This document shows, piece by piece, positions 38,501-50,500 of a stretch of DNA of 64,000 bases. The DNA is taken from assembly GCA_008360975.2 (NCBI GenBank), contig CM039188.1, positions 27,803,944-27,867,943 on the forward strand, given 5' to 3'. Source of the DNA: Lichenostomus cassidix (taxonomy: Eukaryota > Chordata > Aves > Passeriformes > Meliphagidae). Within the stretch, counting starts at the first letter, position 1, and every line of letters begins with the position of its first letter. A program made the translations under genes and the position numbers. Under the pieces are notes generated by a model. It was not told the origin of the DNA. It searched no databases and saw only the letters and a list, made by a program, of their open reading frames with translations.

Positions 38501-41500
38501 ACATACATTATTATATAAACCTTAATGGAAAATACACAAAACTGTTGTCAGAAAGGCAGTTTGATATTTCTGATCTTCTAAAACTTCTTGGTCAGTCCAT
38601 CCTTTAAAATAACAAATATTTGGTAACATGTAAAATCTGAAAAAAAACCTTCTCTCTGAAAACTGTTCTTCTAAAAGTCACAGACAAAATGGATGTGAAA
38701 CCAAAACACAGAAGGTTCTGTCCAAACACAAAGGTGTCTTTACTCAGCACTGGCACAGGTTGCCCAGAGACTGTGGACTTTCTCTGCCCTGGAGATATTC
38801 AAGAGTCACCCTGAAATAGTCCTGGACCTGCCTGAGGTGAGGCTGCACGAGCAGGGAAAAGGGCCAGTGAAAGCACCCCTGGTCACCATCTGCAGAGAGG
38901 ATTCTCAGGAGAGTTGCTTGGATTACTTATTAAAACACATTAGGCATGTTCCACTGTAACTTCCCTGCAGACACCTTGTCTTTGCATGTGTTTGTGTTTT
39001 GGGTCCAAAGCCAAATGAAAAGGCATTCACTGGCTTCAATAAAAACTGGATGACCTCTTTGTTTCTCTACAACAGGTACTTTATTTCCCTACTAAACAGT
39101 GTCATGAACTAGTTAAAGCTTGTGAAGTGTGCGAAATGCTCTGAGAAAAAACAATTCCCGTTTTTAGCAACAGACCTGAAAAATAAACTATTCAAAATGT
39201 GACAGGATCTTTGGAATCTTTTCTCCATTCCAAATGCTCTTGACTTGTGACAGAAATTATATTCAGTACTCATGAGGCAAGACTTATCAAGAAATTAAAT
39301 AAATTACCATGATGCTGAGTGATTTTTTTTTGCCTCGAGAGAAATAAAAAACCAATTTCTCTCTCATTTATGTGAACACTTTAAAGTGTGTTATTAAAAA
39401 AAAAAACAGCAGAAAAAATGCTTCCAGATTATTTTCTAAAATTGCAATTTAAAAAAACCCCAATATCTACTACCCAGATTCAGCAAAATGCAACTCTCAC
39501 TATTTTTCTGAGAGGTTAAAACCCATTCAAATTCTGTGGAGCAAACTCTAAACCTCCCTTTTAGTTCTGACTTTATCATTTCAGCTGTTAGGAAGCACTC
39601 AGATCAGGCTGACCAAACATGAAATACAAAAATAGATGCCACAGGGGACATGCAGTGACTGATTGTATTTTCTTATCTGGTGGTTTTTTGGGTTTTTTTT
39701 GACTCAAGGGCAGTATAACTCATTACAGTTCTGGAAAGTGTACCATCCATTTTCTGTCTTGCACCCTCATATAAGAGGGCCTAAACTACCTCCAAGAAGG
39801 AGCAGCATTGCTTATATCTGAGGAAACCCCAGATGAGAGAGGAGATGGACATTATGGTATAGGATGGTTTGAAAATTTCACTAAATGTTCTGGAAACAGC
39901 ACTGGATTCTGCGCCTATCTCCAAAAGACTTTAGGAGAGCAACTTTCAAAGAAGGAGGAATTGCTTTCCACTTCTGCAGAAGGGGAACCTGACTAACACC
40001 AGTGGCTCTGATAACTTTCATTCATTTACCTTTGCTCTTGAATTTAATCTCCTGGCCTTCTGCTGCTTCCAGGCTCCGTGGATGGCTCTCAAAATGAGGG
40101 GGAATTCCTAGGGGCTCCGTCTTCTCCTCCATTACAGCCCCCCGGGCTCCAGACCTGTTTTCTGCTTCTCTAGTCCTGGCACTGATGTGCCCTGCAAGAG
40201 GTGGAGTTTGCTGAGCTGACATCAGGAGCTGCACGGCCCTTTTCCTGTTTTCACCCTGTCTGATGGAAGTGGCCTGGGGCTCTGCCTTTGGTTCTGGTTG
40301 CAGTCTGACAGATTGTAGTGTGATGGTGCTTGAGGTTTTCTGCAAGACCTGAGGTCCCTTTTTTACTTCTTTATGCTCTTGAGTAGACACTGTGTTGGTT
40401 TCTTGGTGCTGTCCTTGCTTACTTTCTTTGGCTTCTCTGGTGATGTAAAAGGACTCTTTCCTTGCTGACACCCTGTCTTTGGTTTCAACCATGAGTTCTG
40501 TGCTGCTGGATTTCAGCTCTTTAGCAATCCCATTGCTGGTTGCCTGCCTGAAGTCTGAATTTTCAACAGCTTTAACGGCAAGTGTGGTTGACTTTGATGG
40601 CACGCTGAAGGAAAATGGTAAGTTTAGAGCTATATAACACTGTGTAAAGACTCATTATTATCAGCAATTATATAAATATATAAGCCCTTATCAAAACGTG
40701 AACTGATTAGCCTTTAGATTCTTTCAGACAGATCAAGAACATGGGTAAAAGAGTTGAAATGAAAAGCTTCATAAAATGCAATCAGAGCTCAGACTATATC
40801 TCAGCTCAGGAATTTCTGGGTAGAAATCCACTGCTCAAGTTCTAACATGGTCTGTGACTCAGACATTAACCTTGCACACACTGCTTTAGATGGGAGGCAA
40901 TTACATGAGATCTGACTGACCATGATGTAACACTGCTTGATGCTTTAATAAATTGAGGTCATGTACAATTATAGCTCAAAATGTCACACAAAGTACTTCC
41001 CTGAAGGGAAATGAAAATGCAAATTGTGAAGTGATTTTACTATTTTCAATTATGGTGTCTTGTAATTTAGGTAATTTCAAAAGAGGACTGATAACAAACT
41101 TGACTGAAGTGTAGGGGAGGGAGAAGGAGTGTTGGAAAATTAAAAGCTTGACGGGATGTAACAATATCAGCTATGGATTTATTAGGAAGAGTTTCTCAGA
41201 ATTATGATGGATCTGCTGATCAGTACTTTGGGGGCACAAGAGTAGCTGACTAACGGGGGACTTGAATCTAAATCACCTTCATGGAAGCTGACTGCCTTGA
41301 TCACTAAGCCATTAGCTGCAGAGCACTGAGTCTGTGTTACACTTGCACAGTATTATTCCAAGTCAGAATTGGAACACATTTGAAATAAGGGCAGTAAGTT
41401 CTACCCCAGCTCTGTTTTGCTATACTTGGTGTCATTAACTTATTCTCTCAGGGAGAATTGGGATATTTGTTGGGGTACTTTCTTCAGCCAGAGTTAGATG

Positions 41501-44500
41501 TACTGTTTGACATTTGCAGTTAAAACTGTAAGACATTTTCATTTTAAAAACAAACTTTTTTTTTTTTTGGTGAATAAATGATGGAGGATGCAGAACTACT
41601 CTGGAGAACCACATGCATGGGGAGTTCTGCCTGCAATGCTGCACACAGTTTCATTTACGCTAAACTTACTTTCAAGTATGTTCCTAAAAATCACACAGAT
41701 CTGAAAAACAGAATAGCACAGCATTTTCAATTCCACTTTGCAGTTAGGACAATGAGAACATGCCATTTTGAAATCTCACCCAGGGCATGTGAGGACAGAT
41801 TAAACATGCCAAGGTCTGTAAAGCAAATGGCCTTCATCAAAGTGTCTTATACAGACAGCCTTTAACTTTTCATTCCTTTATTTTCCATTAATGAAGAAAA
41901 GTAATTTTATAAAATAATTTTAAAATATTACAGTAATTTAATTTAAAAAATCTTGATAAAGGCCTAAAATACTAATTTTTTCTTTCTTGTTACTTTACCC
42001 CTATTTTTGTATGTATTTTCAGACAACAGCAAAGACCATGGCCACACCATGTTTAGTTTATGACAGAAAAGAACAACTAGCTCAGTACTGACAAGGCGCA
42101 CTCAGGCTGTTAACTCCAAAAAGGAAGTTTGACCCTCTAGTACAGCATATAAGTTCTCCTCACATGGGTTTCTTTTTCAGATTATATAATTATTTGGCTA
42201 CATGGGAACCATGAGGATAAAACCATACGAATTTTGCTTTCCTGAACCAGACAAGAACTCTGTATTGAAAATGCTACCACCAACTATGTCATAGGCGTCT
42301 ACCAGGACAGGTGAATTGGGTAGCAAGAGAGAATATTATTCCTAGCAAACATTTTCTAACTTCCAAACACACACTGACCTCCCAGAATTTATCAGTTTAT
42401 CAGGAAACTCATGCAGTAAATGTCAAAATTAGTGCACTGCAATTAAATAGTCAGAGAAAGCACTCCAGTAAAAACATACCAAGGTGGCTGAGTATATATG
42501 TCGGTCTTATCTGGACCTGAAATATAAAAGAAGAAACAAGTAACTTATACATCCAATACTGTACACAGTTCCATAAATTTGAAGGATTTAGAGCAAAAAA
42601 ATATATTTAAGAACCTTCACTCTTCAAATTTTCAATCCATTTATGTCAAGATTGACTATGACCACACCTGAAGTTGATAGGGACAATAGGAAGCTGCTCA
42701 GCTGAAACACAAAGAGCCCTTGGTCCATTTTGAGAGATTTCTGAATCATATTCTCAGAACCCTGCAGAACTAAAGGTTCTGTGAGCCTCAAAAGCTCCTT
42801 GTTGGGGGAGAGAAGTAAGGAAGAGTCTCCAGCTGGGAAGCAGATAATCAAATCTTATAACTCCACAGAGTTTGTAGAGCTGGAGAAAGACAAACCATCA
42901 ATCAGTTCTACACCTGAGCACACTCACGGTGAAAGTGCGGCTGTCCTCTGGCTAAAACACAGAACCAAATTAACAGCAGTAAAACCTCCCAAAACCTGAG
43001 CTCACCTGTAAGTATTTACCAACCCATTTGCTGTGTAGCAAGAATTACCCTGTTTAACATAACACAAAAGCTAATGCATCACATTTCTTCACTTTTCAAC
43101 ACCACCAGGAAATCTGGGAACATGGCTGAGCTATATTGATTTGCCAAGGTGCCTCATCAGCTGTGTTGATAAAACTGAGCACATATTTGCTCACAGTCTC
43201 CTAATTTGTAATTCTCCATGAATTCTCAAAAACCTTGAGAGTGTTTGTTTCTTTTGGGGGCTCTGTGAGATAATAAATGGTTGTGAGGAGAGAAATACCT
43301 TTCTAGGTCAAATACCCACCACATCTCTCAATTAACCCCTAATTAACATTTCACTATGCAACTTGTTTTCTCCTGGTCAGATCAAAGCTGCACTTATACT
43401 GCTGCAAGCTGTGGACTAGAAACTACAGTAGAAAGACATGTAATAATTAATTTGCAAGAAAACAAATTTTTCAAGTCACCAACAAACACTCCATAAAAAT
43501 TCTTTTAGAGTCTCTTCCCCAGGGAAAAGACAAAATCATGAGATGAATGATATCCTGATTTTTACTGTTTTGGAAGCAAAAATCCACATTTAAATGCTTG
43601 GACTTGAAGTGCCATTCAGAGTGACCAAAAGAATGTATTTACAAAGAAACAAAAGTTGCAGTCAGAGAGGGGAAAAAACCCATTGACCTCATTTCAATAA
43701 ACCTGTCAATAAACAGTAACAGAAATATAAAAATTAAAACTGAAAAGACTGGATAAATGCAGAAAAGGAAGCTGCATACTGGTTGCAGACAAGACAATGC
43801 CATTCAACCCTGACAATTAAAAGAATATTTCCTCCTCCCTCTTCACCTTCCACTCTGGAAAAAAATATAGCCATTGGAGGAAAATATCTATATATGAGAT
43901 TGCATGTATTTGAAAGAAAATGCAGTACTTCTGAGCCCCTTGTTTGTCTGCTAACATCTTGAAGCAACTCTGACAACCTGATTTAATTGATAATGAAAGA
44001 ATTAGGTATTATATATAGTGGTCAGGTAAGTGGAATCATCCAGTTAATCAAGAGCATTGCAAAAGAGTGCCCTTTTCACTGACCTGCACTAATTCAAGAA
44101 AGAATCCCACTTTATTCAGAGATATGGTCAGCATCTGAAGCAAACATATACCACAACTGACTTTGTGACCCCAGTCCTGCATCATCTCTCAAGGCAGATG
44201 TAGCCATTACAGAACAGAAAGCTCACCACTTCAGGAAGAGCAATTAGGGATCAAGTTTTATGTTTAGATAAAAGGCTTATTGAAAGAAACAGCCCTTTCT
44301 GCAAAACATCTGTTGAATCGGCAAACCGTACAAACCGTACAAGCTGCCTCTACAAAATGGAACTCAGAGATAAAAAGTACATCTTTGAGTTGTAGAAGGG
44401 TTAGCAGTGGTTCTGAGTGTCCCAAATGTACATCCCCTTGTTATTTATATTCTTGACACCTTATGGAGTGACAGCATTGATATGAAACTAAAAGTCTTGC

Positions 44501-47500
44501 AACAAAAAATTCACTGCTGGGTGCACATGTAACCCATTGACCTCCTGACTGCAGCTGAAGCCAGCAGCTGTGGATTTAATAATTTAATTTGGTCCAGTGA
44601 TTGCTTACTCACTGACTGATGAATTTTCTCTTTAGTGTGCTTGCTGAAGGCTGTATGATTTTGCAGCTGATGCAAAGGGCACCCTAAGAAGCATCAAACT
44701 GCAAAATGAGCTGTGTATGATAATGCATGTCTGGAATGGTACATCATACTTATGCAAAGACATTTGTCTCCTTAACAAGCAGTGAAATAGGCAAACACCT
44801 GAATTTTAGTCTTATTACGTTGGGGTTTTTTCTCTCTTACAATTTAGAATTATGCTCCTTTACTTTCCTAGTTCTTCAAATATAAATAAAATTTTGCTTC
44901 CCCTAAGGGAGTTGGTATAGATGTGCATCTGGTGCTAGTACTCAGCAAATACAAAATTAATTACTGATTATAATGACAAGTGCCAGGTTTCCATTTGCTG
45001 AAATTAAATTATATGTTGAAAACATAGAAGTCAAAGTCACAGTAAAAGTGAAAAGGTGTTTTTAAAGAAAGCTGTTACAAAGCACTTGGATAGCTTTTTC
45101 CCACTGAACCAACATGTTTACAGCTGCAGCATGCTTCAAGCTACCACAGCATCATTTAATGAAGAGAGGGAGAGACGAAGATAATGGGAAGAAGTTAATG
45201 TTTCTTGTGAATATTGAGAATGCAGCAAGAGATATTTTAGAGGAGTATCTGTGGCTCACTTTTCTCTCTCCTGCAAACTCTTTGCTGTACCTTGGACGGT
45301 GAGCTCTGCAGACACAGATGCCTTCCCAGCGCTGTTCACCACCGTGCACGTGTACATTCCTGAATCAGCAAGCTGAACATTTTGGATTTCCAAGAACTGG
45401 ATGCCTGTTCTCTCATACATGTTGAAACGCTCATTTTGCTGTAACTGAATATCACCCTGCAAATATCACAAGACACCATGAGACAGCAGCTAGTGTTAGG
45501 AGATGGGGAGCAAGAATTTTTTAGTTAAACATTAGGTCAAAATGCCTTTCTCCTATCCTTTAGCCAAATTCCTTCTATGAATAATACTCATATGGTATAA
45601 ACAAAACAATAAATTGTGTTCAAAATTGTGTAATTCATGTCTTCAGGAGGTTTTCTTTTCCCTCTATTTGCTGCCTACTCATCTCAGTTTGGTTTTGGCC
45701 TTTCACTGTTTAATTTACCCAGATTCCTAGAAAAAATTCTTTTCATTGTATGTAGGCTCAAACTAGTCTTATGTTCATGTTTGTTCCAGGAAGTCAAATG
45801 TTTTTAAGCAAAAGCTTCCAATCTGGAGAATAGTTTTCTCTCCCCCAAAAGCTACACTGGAATTAAATCCAAATATATGGCTTTGAGGCAGGAAGAAATG
45901 TGGGTAGTTCTGCGCTCTCTGTTACACTGAGTAGATGATCTCAATAACAATTTTTGCCTTTAAATTCTACAAAGCGATTGACCAACACATCATTTGTGAG
46001 CAAATCAGTGCTTCTGCTTCAGCAGCAGCCATTAAAAATGAGTGCCTTGCTACCAGACACCACAGTTTCTCCCATCCTAAGTTTAGGAAGGGAAAGACTA
46101 CAAAGCTAGAATTTTACTTGGTTAGTAAATATTTGAGAAACATCACAGTGCTTACAGACACTGTCATTTGTGAAGTCTATCGACTTACTGCTGTCTGGGT
46201 GCTGTAGGTCCTAACAGAATTTTAAAAAGCTAGTTCACATCAGGGGGTTGGTGATAATACAGCAGCTTCTGTTCCTTGCAACTTAACAAGTTAGAAAATT
46301 GGAAAGAAAACAAAAAGCAGAGTAAGATGTTTACCAACAGACTTATTCACTAGTTCTGAAAAGCGCAATTTTAATTGTTGATAAAGCTTCCCTGCTGTAA
46401 GGAAGGTGGTCATGTGTTGGCTCTGCAGGAGCCAGATGTGGTCCAGCAGTAATGTAACTTAATTTCCATGGGGTGGTGATAATCATGAAGGTGATAACCA
46501 CTAGCAAAATACATAATATAACCTCCAGTAAACTGCAAAAAATGTATGAGGAAGTACCAAAGTGTAGATCCAAACTGCTGGATTTGTAGTCCCTACTTCC
46601 CATTTACCACACAGCCCTGAACAAAGAGAACTGAATGACAAATCCTGTGTTGCATGGAGCTGCATGGCTGGAAAACCTGAGCAATGCTGGTGGGACTGGA
46701 ATCAGGCTGTGGTGGAGCAGCTGCACTGCAGAGTGCCCAGAGAGCCAGCAGGTCCCACAGAACTGAGGGCAGCTGGAAGGAGAAACAGACTCCAGATGGA
46801 GCCACCAGCTGAAGGAGATGTCAGTGAGTGCTTCCACAGCAAAGGCTGACTGTTTTCAGAGATGTACCCTGACATTCTTTTAATACAGACAAGGATAAGC
46901 CTGGAATAAAGCAGAAAATTACTTGGAAGCATTTCCCTGTTCTCTGAGAAGTTTTCTGGGGGTTTGTTTCGGCTTCTTTCCCCCCCAAAACCCGGAGATA
47001 TCAAGAGAAAACTTTTATCAACTGATAAAAGTTGGGCTTTTTTCTGTTAACTGTACATAATTTTCAGTTGAAGGCTGAAGGGGAGCAGGATGCCATCACA
47101 GCAGTCATATATTTGGTCTTCCAAATTAAAGAAAATAACTGTAATCTTCTAAACTACTACGTTTCAGTAGAAAAGGCCTGATTAATGTATTACCTAATTT
47201 TCAACTGAAAGCTCTCTCCTTACAAACAAAAAATTGTGTTTGGAGATCTTGTGTATGCGCAAAGGGGACACTGGGACTTAAGACTTCAACTTTTTTTAAT
47301 AGTCTAATGATTTTTAAATATTGCTCATATATATGTCTTTTCTGTAAATGACAGACACTCACAATTCCCAGTTTTTCTGCAGGTCTGAAGTTGACAGCTC
47401 AGGTGTCCTTTTTATGTCTCCTATTCTCTGTCAGACACTTTTCTGCTACCATTGTTTCAGCAGAGGCCAGACTGAAACAGTTGAAATGTTGTTCATCTAC

Positions 47501-50500
47501 CTTGAATTTTTCATTTTTAATTTGGAAAAAACAGTCATACATGCCAAACCCCAATCATATCTGTAAATTCATAAACATTCTTTTTGTTTTCAATTCAATT
47601 TAATTTCTTTGCAAGCATCATCTTCAATATAATGTACAGGTAAAATCCAATGTGAATGGTACAGAAAAGGAAGTCTCTGACTAAGTCATTGATGTGGAAC
47701 TTGGGAAATATAGCTATAATTTTCACAGCTGTCAGAGACTCCTCTGTAACCACAGTCAAAGCATTAAGTCCCTACAGATCTTCCCTATAAACCAGAGATG
47801 GTGATAATATTCTCATTTCTTGTCCTTTGTCCATTTCCCTGTGGTATTTAGTAAGGTATTTGGGCAAGTGTGTCCCACACTTGGTATTTTTTAATGGAAC
47901 CTAGATCTAGTTTGGTGCTTTCAGATAGTTTTTTGTGAAATATTTTTAACAATGAAACATGTAAGGGAGAAGTTTAGCCTGAGAAGGAACACTATTATCT
48001 TTTGTGAGTTTATTCAGCATAAAATGAGGAAGAATATGGCTCTGCTTGTATGTAAATTCTCACCATGATCATTTGGACTGTCAAGTGCATTTCATCCTTT
48101 CAAGTCACAAAATTTCAACAGAGAAGGAAAACATAAACTTTTGGGGAAATCATACCTTAAACCAAGTTACTTGAGGCTGAGGTCGTCCTGTTATTTTACA
48201 TGAGAATTTGCCTGTTTGGCCTTCACGCACAACAACTCTGTTGGGTTTTGTAGCAAACTTGGGTGGACTTTCTCCCCAGATGCTTGGCCTCTGCTCCACA
48301 GATGGAACAGCAAGTCTTCCCCTGGAAAGGCAATTGTCATTCTGGTTTTACAGAAGAGCTGGAAGCTGTTGTGGTTAGAGCACATGTCAGGAAATGTTTT
48401 AGACCAGCGATCTGCCAACAAGGGTATGTAATTGGTAGCAACCTAGACTGTGGTTGCACAATATTTTTCTTGGCCAGTGGAAGAAATGGAAATGCTGGTG
48501 ATGATGGCTCTTGATTCCTCGTGCAACTAAACAGTGTTATGCTATGCACCCTCATCTGGCATACACAGAACAGATCTTGGGGACAATTTCAGTTGTTTAT
48601 AAGCAGAGCTGGGCAAAGCAAAAGAGAGAAAACACAGTATGCATTTTGTTTTCCCCATTTTCTGTTTTATAGTTGCCTCCTAAGAGTTTATTTGTTCCCT
48701 GTTCACAGGTTTTTATCACATAATTTATTTTGTTCTTGAGTGCAATTGACACAGTAATTTCTGATTTAAGAATCAGCACCTTGGTTTTGCAACATTTCTG
48801 ACATGTCCTGGTAAATATTCTTACTCTGGGATTTTTATTTGTAATCTCATTTGCTACAATGTTTGCAAAGCAAACATGAAGAGGGCACAAAACCAAAGTA
48901 CACCTGTCCCAGGTGAATTACTATTACGTGTAAATGCCCAGCTCTACTTACATGGCACAGCTGGGAAATGACAGTGGTATGAAACTAAAGTGGCATCAGT
49001 GACTGCAGTCCAAAACTGTAAACAGTTACACAAGCATAAAACATAAAACATCAAGCAGCATTACAGCATGAAGAAAACCAAAAAGGTGCAACTTCAGGTC
49101 TGTTAATGTCAAAGGGAAAACACTCCTTTCTACCAAGAGCTCTGAAGCCTTGGTACAACAAAGATACGTTAGGAGATGGCAGATGGCGATTTTTTTTTTT
49201 TAACATTTAATTTCAAGCAAACTGAACCATTCAAGGCCCTTTCATCCAGATGGCCTTTTACCACATGCAAGTAAGATATGTCAATACCTCACCACTTCTA
49301 CCAGGTGTCAGATACTAACAGAGACTGCATCGCCTTAGTCCAAGGTGCTGCCAAGACATGCTGGTTGCCATATAGGCAGCTTGAGGTTTCTAAGCAAGAG
49401 ATGATACCATAATGAAAGGATTTACATGGACAACAGGACCAGCAAAAAGTATTGAGAGAAGGGTGATTGTAAAATGCTAAAATGAAAATCACTTTATCAT
49501 ATAATTAAATATCTGATACTTTTTAATGTCATCTCCCTCATACTACCACTAAAGAAGAACATAAATATGTGTTAAGTCTTTTAATGACTATCTTTAGGTG
49601 GTGACTCTACATTCATATATCTATACACATAACATATTGAAAGAAAATCACCTACTAGCTGGTCTGCAGCTTTATGGTTGGTTCCTAGACACGAACAAAT
49701 GGAAATGTATAATGTATTTTTCTTTTTCTTTTCCCTTCTCCTACCACAGAATTATTAATACTGAATAGGAGGAAAACACAGGAGCATGAAAAGTGAGGAC
49801 AATCACTCTAACTCTACGCAATGCAAGGGATTAGGATAGTGCTTTGTAAAGTCTGAATATACAACAAAACCTAACAGCAACCTCAACTGTCCTTTCTTGT
49901 TTTGATTATTTATCCTGTATGTACAGCTGTAGCTCATTTGCAATACAGAATTTATCATGCAAAAGCCTCCTGATTACCCAGTTTTACTTACCATTTTCAC
50001 TGTTGTAATTTCAGTTAATTTTAAAACTTAAAACAGACATAAGCAATGTTCATATCAATGATGAAATTAAAATCTCCAGTTTTAACTATCTGTATTCTGA
50101 TCACAAACATAATCAGAACACATATTTTTGTCTATATCCAGAGCGACTCACTGCTAGAGATATGAATCAGAAAAAAATCTGCTTAAATTCAAACTACTTA
50201 TAAAGAAACTAATTCAGCTGTTGGAAGAATTAGGCCTGGGTCTTTTAAAACACTGACATTCATGTAATTGTAAATGCTTACTGAAGTGCAGAAAGTACAA
50301 GTAGGCTTTTGTGTGCCATCTTACATCAACCCCATCAACCCATTCTCAGTAAAGTTAATCCAAACAAGAACAATTATTTCTTCTGGACTACAGTTTACCC
50401 CCTGTGTTGCTTGGAAATATTTAAATTCTGTGTGAGGGAATGCTGATTTCAGTTGGTTTTATTTCTTACTGATGACTCTTAAAGCAGTATTTGCTCTGGC

